From the NCBI GenBank assembly GCA_903840015.1, contig CAIMEL010000013.1, forward strand, positions 1 to 41,168: a stretch of 41,168 bases of DNA, written 5' to 3'. Positions 1 to 6,555 of the stretch are shown one piece after another (within the stretch, counting starts at the first letter, position 1; every line of letters begins with the position of its first letter). This DNA comes from an uncultured bacterium (GTDB taxonomy: Bacteria > Patescibacteriota > Dojkabacteria > SC72). The notes beneath the pieces are model-generated. The model had not been told where the DNA came from and ran no database searches. It worked only from the letters and a program-made list of their open reading frames with translations. A program made the translations under genes and the position numbers.

Positions 1-67
1 TCTCGTGTAGATATACGTCCCAATATGTATAACTTTTTAACAAATTTTTTGAAAAATCTTTTCCCAT
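1..67 (-). CDS. Partial CDS at window edge, possible HIT-family protein (N-terminus only)
   Basis: An ATG at 65-67 on the minus strand opens a frame that stays open to the window edge, giving only 22 residues that end in a YWDVYLHE stretch. That stretch resembles the start of HIT-family (histidine triad) nucleotide hydrolases, where a tyrosine or histidine, a tryptophan and a short hydrophobic strand precede an N-Q-x-Y-L-G motif. The diagnostic His triad would lie outside the window, so the family is a guess. No Shine-Dalgarno is visible. It lies downstream of tRNA-Lys on the same strand. Confidence 0.35.
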   Translation of the reverse strand, partial: MGKDFSKNLLKSYTYWDVYLHE

Positions 68-131
68 TTTTAGTACTCTAATACTACAATAATATTACCA
101 TGAATATGAAAACAAAGAGAGAGGAAAAGAC

Positions 132-204
132 TGGGTGTGCAGGGGCTCGAACCCTGAACCTAGCGGTTAAGAGCCGCTTGCTCTACCAATTGAGCTACAC
201 ACCC
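132..204 (-). tRNA. tRNA-Lys (anticodon CTT)
   Basis: The minus strand folds as a complete 73-nt cloverleaf. The acceptor stem is GGGTGTG/CACACCC with discriminator A, the D arm contains AGCTCAATTGGTAGAGC, and the anticodon arm is AGCGG-CTCTTAA-CCGCT, which places CTT at positions 34-36. The T arm carries GGTTCGAGCCC. The 3' CCA is not encoded, because GTC follows the discriminator, so it must be added after transcription. The gene lies 49 bp past the stop of the 720-aa membrane protein on the same strand and may share its transcript. Confidence 0.95.
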
Positions 205-253
205 AAGTAACAAAGAGATAATACCAATCTAAGAGCATTTTTTCAATATCAAA

Positions 254-2416
254 CTAAAGTTCTCCCAAAGGTTCCTCTACATCCTCTGAAGTAGTATCTT
301 CTAGTTTCTTAACAACAAGATTTGGACATATGATATTTGCACCCTTCTTTGTTGCCTTAATATGGCTAACATCCTTCGATGTAACAAGTCGCAAATCAGA
401 ATTCAACAGTACAATACTGTATAATCCAGGTTCAACTACAAAACGATACTTACCTCTATGATCTGTAACCCTCTTAGAAACCAATTTATCAAACTCCTCT
501 TCTCTAAGACCAACAATTGCACCTGCAAGTAACTTTTTCTTTTCATCCTTAACTGTTCCGTATTTTTCTCTCTTACTAAAAATAGAGAAGAGCAACATAA
601 CGAGAGCAGGCACATACAAAGCTACAATGAGATAATTCCACCACATAGGGGTAACAGACAAAGCATAGAGACTTACTATCAAACCTACGAGGAAGAACAG
701 TACATGCAAAGTCTTCCAAACATACTTAGTTCTAGAAAGTAACCTCTGTACTTTCTTTTCAAATTCTTTCATCTCCACCCTATCCATTGGAATACTAAAA
801 TCTGGAATCTTACGCTCTTTTGTTAAGAAATCGGTACCATGATATACATTCTCCAATGGAAAATCCTGACTACCAAAAACAATTTTAGAAGGAAATACAT
901 AATTACGAGCTGTAACCTTCAAGTAATACTCTCCATCTTCGATTTCAATACTTGTAAAATAGCCATTTCCATTCGTCACATCAGTCCATACCAACTCATT
1001 ATTCTCATTAAAGACTCTTACAATCGCTTGTGCTATCGGTTCCTTAGTCACTGAATCATATACATACCCTGAAGGATTCCCCTTCTTCCTAAAACCAAGC
1101 AAACTCAGCAATGCAAGAATTACCTGGAGAAGGAAATATGGTAAAGAACCAATCCCTCCCATCAACATGGAAACAGTAATCGCTAAGTTTGTAACTGTTG
1201 CAGTAACATTACTGTCTTGAACAACAGTTGGTTCTAATTTACCAATTGTATTATCTATGACCTCATTAATTATCTTCTCTGCATCTTCAATAATCTGAGG
1301 TTTCTTTGGTGGTTCAGGTGGTTTCGGTGGTTTTGGTTTTTCAACTTCGGGCAAGGGAACATTTAATTTCGCAGTACAGTTACGAGTTACATTACCAACC
1401 AAATCCTTTGCTTCTACACAGAAACCGTATTGACGTAACAACGTATCTCCGTGAACAAGCTCTAGATCCTTGAGTTTAAATGATACCTCCCAGAAATCTC
1501 CTACAGTATTGTGAGTATATGGACACTCTCTTTTACTACCATCTGAAACAATACACCAAAAATCTTTCTCTCCAACACCTACATTATCCTTAATTCGATA
1601 TTTTATTGTTACAACAAAATCCTCATCCCATTCATCGGTATTATTCTCCCCAATGGGTGTCATATCAATCACAGAGATTTGAGGTCCACTAGCATCCTGT
1701 ACAGAGAAGACATAGTTAGACCACGTACCCTCTCCTCCATAGATATTTTTTGCTTTAACTCGGTAAAAATATATTTGACCATCACTCAAATTACGATATG
1801 TATACCCCTTTGCTGATATCCAAGTACTCTGTGCTACTATCTCTTTAAAATTAGAAGAATTGCTTGCCTGCGTTATATATTGATATGTCAATGGTCCAGA
1901 AATATCCCAAAGTATTGTATTCGAAGTACCTTTAGTGTAAAGAGGTTCTCCAAAAATACTTGGCGTAGGAACTGGTGTAACATACAGAGTCTCACAATCC
2001 AAAACCGAGATGGTATACCCCTCTGTAATATCCCTAGCACAAACTAGATACGATCCTGGAATTGTTGAATATATACTACCAGAAGCTTCACCATTACTAT
2101 CACTTAATCCTGGTTGCGTGATAGTTATACCTTGTGAATTACCATCGATATATAGCTGGACTCTTCGACCAGTTCTGGGTGTACCATCTGGATTAAGCAT
2201 TAACAAAGAAACGACTGATGGTTGACGAATTTCCACAACAGAGGGACTCAAAGCTAATTCAGAATACAGATCTTTATCTACCTTACCTCTAACAACAACG
2301 GGGTAGTCCCCTCCTGGGAATGGTTCTCCAGGAGTTTGTGCAAAGGAGAAAGTAAAGAAAAACAGTGCATAGCAAACAACACTTACAAGTATTGTAATGG
2401 CAGTTTTACTTTTCAT
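254..2416 (-). CDS. Secreted/membrane Ig-Fn3 protein with two carboxypeptidase-regulatory-like domains
   Basis: This 720-residue protein has a signal peptide (about 1-27), a Big-1/Ig-like segment (about 55-130), a fibronectin-III-like segment (about 150-240) and a further beta-rich segment to about 350. A K/P-rich linker then leads to a hydrophobic segment (about 405-445). A carboxypeptidase-regulatory-like domain follows (GYVYDSVTKEP... about 450-520), then a hydrophobic hairpin (about 570-620) and a second such domain (GTVKDEKKK...). The layout suggests an envelope protein with an exposed N-terminal half and small beta-sandwich modules on either side of the membrane pair. Enzymatic residues are not evident. 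The start ATG abuts the recO stop and has GAGGA 8-9 nt upstream. Function is unknown; adhesion or envelope structure is inferred from domain type only. Confidence 0.85.
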   Translation of the reverse strand: MKSKTAITILVSVVCYALFFFTFSFAQTPGEPFPGGDYPVVVRGKVDKDLYSELALSPSVVEIRQPSVVSLLMLNPDGTPRTGRRVQLYIDGNSQGITITQPGLSDSNGEASGSIYSTIPGSYLVCARDITEGYTISVLDCETLYVTPVPTPSIFGEPLYTKGTSNTILWDISGPLTYQYITQASNSSNFKEIVAQSTWISAKGYTYRNLSDGQIYFYRVKAKNIYGGEGTWSNYVFSVQDASGPQISVIDMTPIGENNTDEWDEDFVVTIKYRIKDNVGVGEKDFWCIVSDGSKRECPYTHNTVGDFWEVSFKLKDLELVHGDTLLRQYGFCVEAKDLVGNVTRNCTAKLNVPLPEVEKPKPPKPPEPPKKPQIIEDAEKIINEVIDNTIGKLEPTVVQDSNVTATVTNLAITVSMLMGGIGSLPYFLLQVILALLSLLGFRKKGNPSGYVYDSVTKEPIAQAIVRVFNENNELVWTDVTNGNGYFTSIEIEDGEYYLKVTARNYVFPSKIVFGSQDFPLENVYHGTDFLTKERKIPDFSIPMDRVEMKEFEKKVQRLLSRTKYVWKTLHVLFFLVGLIVSLYALSVTPMWWNYLIVALYVPALVMLLFSIFSKREKYGTVKDEKKKLLAGAIVGLREEEFDKLVSKRVTDHRGKYRFVVEPGLYSIVLLNSDLRLVTSKDVSHIKATKKGANIICPNLVVKKLEDTTSEDVEEPLGEL

Positions 2417-3025
2417 CTATATTTCCTCAACCACTTTTTTAATATATCTATCTAGCAATCTAGTAAGTGTAGAAGATGCATAGGGATTATCTCCTAGAGG
2501 TTTTCCCTTCCCTTTACTGTAACAATTTTTACAAACAAGTGCAAAAGTTTCTTCATCAATATATTTAATATCTTCACTTGATTTACAATATATACAGGAG
2601 GAGAAATCTTCCAGAAAACCCATCTCCTTTAGAAATATGATTCTTAATTTGTTAGTAGAAACAATATCTAATTCTTTCTTCAAGGCTGCTTGCAGTACAT
2701 CAAATAATCTAGGATATGGATCATACTCTTGAAGGAATTTGTTTAACAAAAAAAGAACCCTACGAACATTTGGTATTTTAAGGTTTTCAATGTCTAGAGT
2801 CTCAATCAGTTCGGATTCGGTCAAAACAGGTATACCTTTACCTTCATAGAAAGAGATTTTACTAGTAGAAAGAGTTTGCATATTTCCTCTGTTTTTACTA
2901 TTTATCTTTCTTATACCTCTAGCAAAAAGAGAAAATTTACCTAACTCCCTACCAAAAACTGTAAGTATTTTATCTGCTTCTGAATAGTTAGTTGATTTTA
3001 TTATGGTAACGATATCTTTACTCAT
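2417..3025 (-). CDS. recO: DNA repair/recombination mediator RecO
   Basis: RecO works with RecR to load RecA on SSB-coated single-stranded DNA and anneals strands. The 202-residue product has the N-terminal OB-fold start typical of the family (IIKSTNYSEADKILTVF), a helical middle and a C-terminal zinc finger with two Cys pairs (CIYC and CKNC). It is somewhat shorter than the common 230-250 residues. The start at 3025 has a clear Shine-Dalgarno, AAAGGAG, three bases upstream, and overlaps the end of the sugar transferase by 8 bp. The stop abuts the start of the next gene, so it belongs to a tight minus-strand operon. Its glycan-gene neighbours are probably positional rather than functional partners. 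Confidence 0.9.
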   Translation of the reverse strand: MSKDIVTIIKSTNYSEADKILTVFGRELGKFSLFARGIRKINSKNRGNMQTLSTSKISFYEGKGIPVLTESELIETLDIENLKIPNVRRVLFLLNKFLQEYDPYPRLFDVLQAALKKELDIVSTNKLRIIFLKEMGFLEDFSSCIYCKSSEDIKYIDEETFALVCKNCYSKGKGKPLGDNPYASSTLTRLLDRYIKKVVEEI

Positions 3026-3674
3026 GAGCTCCTTTCCTCGTTATGACAACCCAGGGAGTTAGAAGAAGAACTTTCAAATCAAGAATGAAATCAATATTGT
3101 CAACATACTTTGAATCCATCTCGACTCTATCTTTAAATTTTATATCATTACGACCTGAGACCTGCCACACTCCAGTAAGACCTGGTCTTACTGTCAAAAT
3201 CTTAGATATCTTCTCCTTGTCTTCCGGATACTGCTTAAGATGTTTCTCTATCTCAAGTCTGTACATAGGTCTGGGACCCACTAACGACATATCCCCTTTT
3301 AAGATATTGATGATCTGAGGTAATTCATCAACATCTGTCTTTCTCAAAACCTTACCTAAGGGAGTAACTCGAATATCTTCCTCCATACTAAGCTTTCCAT
3401 CATTCTCACTCCACTTTTTTTTCAATTCTGAGTATTTTGGATTATTCAGTATCTCCTGATGGGCATTAGGTATCATACTTCTAAATTTGTACATACGAAA
3501 TTCTCTTCTTGAGAAACCCAATCTTAGTGGATCCTTAACAAAAATTTCTCCCTTGTCATATATCCAAACTAAGAATCCGACAAAGAGTAAGAGAGGGAAT
3601 GTCAGTATCAAGAGTAAGACAGAGAATATGATATCAAAGAATCTTTTAAATATTTTGTAAAACATCTTTGACAT
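3018..3674 (-). CDS. Undecaprenyl-phosphate sugar-1-phosphate transferase (bacterial sugar transferase family)
   Basis: The enzyme is expected to move a sugar-1-phosphate from a nucleotide sugar onto a polyprenyl phosphate in the membrane, starting a lipid-linked glycan. The 218-residue form has the short PglC-type architecture: one N-terminal hydrophobic segment followed by the family motifs MYKFRSM, TDVDELPQ, GDMSLVGPRP and RPGLTGVWQVSGR. The ORF track begins at a TTG at 3710 inside the upstream gene. The ATG at 3674 is preferred here and an ATG at 3665 is equally possible; none has a good ribosome site. It sits directly downstream of two GT4 enzymes that may extend the lipid-linked sugar. 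The sugar cannot be told from sequence. Confidence 0.92.
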   Translation of the reverse strand: MSKMFYKIFKRFFDIIFSVLLLILTFPLLLFVGFLVWIYDKGEIFVKDPLRLGFSRREFRMYKFRSMIPNAHQEILNNPKYSELKKKWSENDGKLSMEEDIRVTPLGKVLRKTDVDELPQIINILKGDMSLVGPRPMYRLEIEKHLKQYPEDKEKISKILTVRPGLTGVWQVSGRNDIKFKDRVEMDSKYVDNIDFILDLKVLLLTPWVVITRKGAHE

Positions 3675-4794
3675 AGTTTTGCAATTTATATACAAATATC
3701 TCTGATGCAAAATTGTCTGCCTGTTTCTTACAGTTATCTGGATTGTATCTCTCCGATTTGAAATTTTTTAGTATCTTAGCAAGTTCTGTTACAGAGTATT
3801 TCTCAAAGAAAATCCCTGTTTTAGGATTATCTGTACTAATCGTTTCGAATGCAGCACTCTTCTTGTATGCAATAACTGGAGTCCCTGATGCATTTGCCTC
3901 TATGGGTATAACGCTGAAATGGGAATCTTTCATACTGAAAATTAAGGCCTTCGCCCTAGTTAACAAATCATGCTTTTCAATATCCGAAACTTTTCCTAAG
4001 AATTTAATATATCCCTTAGCATTAAGCTTTCGGACTAGATCTACCATCCCATCCATATCATCTCCAAGACCAACAACTTTCAAAGGTTGCTCAGATTTCA
4101 CAGATGCCTTTATGACAAAATCTAAACCTACTCCTTTTTCAATACTTCCTAAATACAAGAACCAATTCTCCTTTCGATTAACTTTCTTGAAACTATTTAG
4201 ACTTCGTACATCCACAGGAGGATATATTACAACAGAGTTTGTACCGTAATGTTTTAGTATTTTCTTTCTGCCAATTTCAGAATTTGCAAGAACTGAGGTA
4301 CATGCTTTCATAGCTTTGATATCAATCTCTTGCCATTTTTTCCTCAAGAAGGAGTTGAATATATATGAATATATGTTAAGAAGGAATTTTTTCATTTCGT
4401 TCATTTCTCCATATTTCTTTCTCCTGTTTTCCCACAAGAATGTTGGGGGTTCTATGCACACTGTAATATGCTTTAGATTCTTTGAATTGATACATTTACC
4501 AAAACCTTTGGAGATTGATATGACAATATGATAGTCATCAAATTTGAGTCGACGGTAAGCGAAGGGTTGGAGAATATAGTAGAGTTCTTCAAGTGCTTTC
4601 CTCTTAGGTAATTTCTGCATAAAAGTTGTATGTACACTCTTTCCTTCGACTAATTTCTCTAGATACTCTTCATCAGAGTAAGCTGTAAAGATTTCTGAAT
4701 TAGGAAAAGCCTCTACAATATTTTGCACATACCTATCTAGATTACATCCACTAACCAATGGATCACATACTATTGCTACCTTTACATCTCTCAT
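3646..4794 (-). CDS. Glycosyltransferase family 4 (group 1), paralogue 1
   Basis: This is a GT-B fold retaining glycosyltransferase of about 382 residues. The N-terminal half has VKVAIVCDP and ISISKGFGK. The C-terminal Glycos_transf_1 half has FLYLGSIEKGVG, VVGLGDD, IKFLGKVSD and the acidic/loop motif IPIEANASGTPVIAYKK, which binds the nucleotide sugar. The ATG at 4794 is chosen over the longer ORF start at 4818 because AAAGGA lies about 7 nt upstream of it. It overlaps the preceding GT4 gene and runs into the sugar transferase, which implies translational coupling. It resembles the neighbouring GT4 throughout and looks like a tandem duplicate. Donor and acceptor are unknown. Confidence 0.9.
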   Translation of the reverse strand: MRDVKVAIVCDPLVSGCNLDRYVQNIVEAFPNSEIFTAYSDEEYLEKLVEGKSVHTTFMQKLPKRKALEELYYILQPFAYRRLKFDDYHIVISISKGFGKCINSKNLKHITVCIEPPTFLWENRRKKYGEMNEMKKFLLNIYSYIFNSFLRKKWQEIDIKAMKACTSVLANSEIGRKKILKHYGTNSVVIYPPVDVRSLNSFKKVNRKENWFLYLGSIEKGVGLDFVIKASVKSEQPLKVVGLGDDMDGMVDLVRKLNAKGYIKFLGKVSDIEKHDLLTRAKALIFSMKDSHFSVIPIEANASGTPVIAYKKSAAFETISTDNPKTGIFFEKYSVTELAKILKNFKSERYNPDNCKKQADNFASEIFVYKLQNYVKDVLQNI

Positions 4795-5953
4795 TCTTTC
4801 TTCCTTTTTCTTGTGCATAGACTTGTTTTAGATATTTTTCTAGATTAAGTAAAAATTTCTTTTCTGTAAATTCTTGAGCATGAGCTATTATCTTGTCTGT
4901 ATTATATCTGTTTTTGTCGAGATTAATAAGTAAGGAAAGTAATTCTTCCTCTGTTTGGAAGAACTCACCCGTTATACCAGCTTTTACAGTTTCAAGAACA
5001 CCTCCGAAACCATAAGCGAAAACTGGAGTACCGCAGGCCATTGCTTCTAAAGGTATGAGGCCAAAATCTTCAATACCACAGAAGAGTAGAACTTTAGCTA
5101 AGCGTAAAAATACTATTGCTTCTTCATCTTTAACATAGCCTAAGAAGCGAATATTTTCATGCCCCTCAGCTATTTTCTCTAGATATTTTCTGTCTGGTCC
5201 CTCTCCAAGAACTATTAAGTTTTTTTCTGCAGCTATACAAGCTCTAATTGCAACATCCACTTTTTTGTAGTCATATAGCCGAGAGAAAACTAATACATAA
5301 TCATCAGGGATTTTGTATTTACCCTTTACTTTCTTCATGAAGAGCTCTTCAGGTTTTTTGAAGTATTTCTCTTCGACACCGGGATATATTACTGTGGATT
5401 CTTTTCTGTATATTTTTTGTATTTTCTTAGCTATGAACTTTGAATTGGCAGTCCAGTAATCCACCCTTTTTGAGATTGAGATATCCCATACTCGCATATA
5501 TGTGTTTAGAATGTGAGATAGAGGTTCATAGATTCTTTTTAGCTTAGATCCTCTTGCATTTAATTCTTTGTCCCACAAACTTCTGGGAGGTGTCATTACC
5601 ATAGCTATATGGGGTTGGTTTAACCCAGTGATTACTCCTTTGCCTGGACCAGCAGAGATACTGATGACAAGATCGTACCCATTGAGATCAAAACTTTCGT
5701 ATGCCCAAGGGGTAAATATTTTTAGATGTCTGTAAAAACCTTTTGGAAGATATCTTGATATCTTTTGAACAAAACTGGTATGTACATTACTTTGAACACC
5801 AGGATACTTTGATTGTTCGAATGTTATGGTAAATATATCTGCATTTGGCAATATTTTCAGTACAGCAAACAATTCTCGATCAGCACCTCCATACGCAACC
5901 ATTTGGTCTGCTATTAAAGCAACTTTAGGGAATAGTTTGTGTAAATCTGACAT
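4763..5953 (-). CDS. Glycosyltransferase family 4 (group 1), paralogue 2
   Basis: The 396-residue protein is a GT-B glycosyltransferase. It starts with KVALIADQMVAYGGADREL, where the glycine loop binds donor phosphates, and has ISISAGPGK in the N-domain. The C-domain carries YVLVFSRLYDYKKVD, VLGEGPDR, IRFLGYVKDEE and the E-x7-E region GLIPLEAMACGTPVFAYG. These are complete family hallmarks, so it should be active. It begins 6 bp after the zinc-ribbon gene and overlaps the next GT4. With that paralogue and the sugar transferase it probably assembles a short lipid-linked oligosaccharide. A TATAAT inside a palindrome lies 5 nt upstream of its ATG. Confidence 0.91.
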   Translation of the reverse strand: MSDLHKLFPKVALIADQMVAYGGADRELFAVLKILPNADIFTITFEQSKYPGVQSNVHTSFVQKISRYLPKGFYRHLKIFTPWAYESFDLNGYDLVISISAGPGKGVITGLNQPHIAMVMTPPRSLWDKELNARGSKLKRIYEPLSHILNTYMRVWDISISKRVDYWTANSKFIAKKIQKIYRKESTVIYPGVEEKYFKKPEELFMKKVKGKYKIPDDYVLVFSRLYDYKKVDVAIRACIAAEKNLIVLGEGPDRKYLEKIAEGHENIRFLGYVKDEEAIVFLRLAKVLLFCGIEDFGLIPLEAMACGTPVFAYGFGGVLETVKAGITGEFFQTEEELLSLLINLDKNRYNTDKIIAHAQEFTEKKFLLNLEKYLKQVYAQEKGRKNERCKGSNSM

Positions 5954-5968
5954 GAGCTATTATAGCTC
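5954..5968. repeat. Perfect 7-bp palindrome between the zinc-ribbon and GT4 genes
   Basis: The sequence gagctat-t-atagctc is a perfect inverted repeat with a one-base centre. It contains the TAA stop of the upstream gene and, on the minus strand, a TATAAT five bases before the GT4 ATG. It could be an operator, a -10 element or chance. No matching -35 hexamer is evident. Confidence 0.4.
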
Positions 5969-6472
5969 GGGGATCTCTCCATCATCAAATCCAAACTCTT
6001 CAGCAGAAACATTATCATCCTCCTCTGAATCTAACTGCTCCAAGGCTTTAGTTAAATCATCATCAACTTCCACTTCAACTGGTCTGCTAGCATCATGATC
6101 TTCATCAGGGAAGATCACATCTAAGGAATCGTCATCAACTGCTGCAGGGTCTATACCTCCGTCATCTTGCAACTCTTCACCACCCATCAAAATGATGTTA
6201 GGTTCCTCTTTCTCAATTTCAATATCTTCTTCCTCTTCCTCACTGATCTGTTTACCTGTTTCCAGTCTCTTCTTAACCCTGTTAAGGAATCTATCAGCAT
6301 CATCACCAAATTTCTCAACAACATCAATAACTTTCATAGGTTCACCACAGTCTGGACACATCTTGATATCGTCTATTTCATCTCCACAGTGTGCACAAGA
6401 ATAGAAGACTACATGAACACTCTTTCTAGGTGTAATTAATTCATCTTTTTTGTTTTTCTTAATTTCAGCCAT
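5960..6472 (-). CDS. Zinc-ribbon protein with long acidic tail, function unknown
   Basis: The 170-residue protein has a lysine-rich N-terminus, then two Cys pairs (CAHCGDE and CPDCGEP) that form a likely zinc ribbon at about residues 25-45. A short amphipathic helix follows, and then more than 100 residues dominated by Asp and Glu. There is no signal peptide or membrane segment, so it is probably cytoplasmic. Zinc ribbons with acidic tails occur in transcription- and ribosome-associated proteins, but no family is recognised. It lies between secA upstream and GT4 downstream on the same strand and has its own candidate promoter at 6506-6534. Its composition and clean start support a real gene. 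Confidence 0.75.
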   Translation of the reverse strand: MAEIKKNKKDELITPRKSVHVVFYSCAHCGDEIDDIKMCPDCGEPMKVIDVVEKFGDDADRFLNRVKKRLETGKQISEEEEEDIEIEKEEPNIILMGGEELQDDGGIDPAAVDDDSLDVIFPDEDHDASRPVEVEVDDDLTKALEQLDSEEDDNVSAEEFGFDDGEIPEL

Positions 6473-6505
6473 GTAAGGTAGTTAATTAACAAACATTGTT
6501 TATTT

Positions 6506-6534
6506 AGGATAATATAGGGGTTATAGTGTGTCAA
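6506..6534 (-). promoter_or_regulatory. Candidate sigma-70 promoter for the zinc-ribbon/glycosyltransferase genes
   Basis: On the minus strand a consensus -35 TTGACA (6529-6534) is followed after 17 bp by TATCCT (6506-6511, four of six matches to TATAAT). The predicted transcript would start near 6499, leaving a leader of about 27 nt before the ATG at 6472. Confidence 0.4.
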
Positions 6535-6555
6535 TAAACCCATAGAGATACTAAA

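Noticed and set aside
3713-4249. 178-aa plus-strand ORF within the GT4 gene
   Set aside because: Antisense to conserved GT4 motifs, so a shadow.
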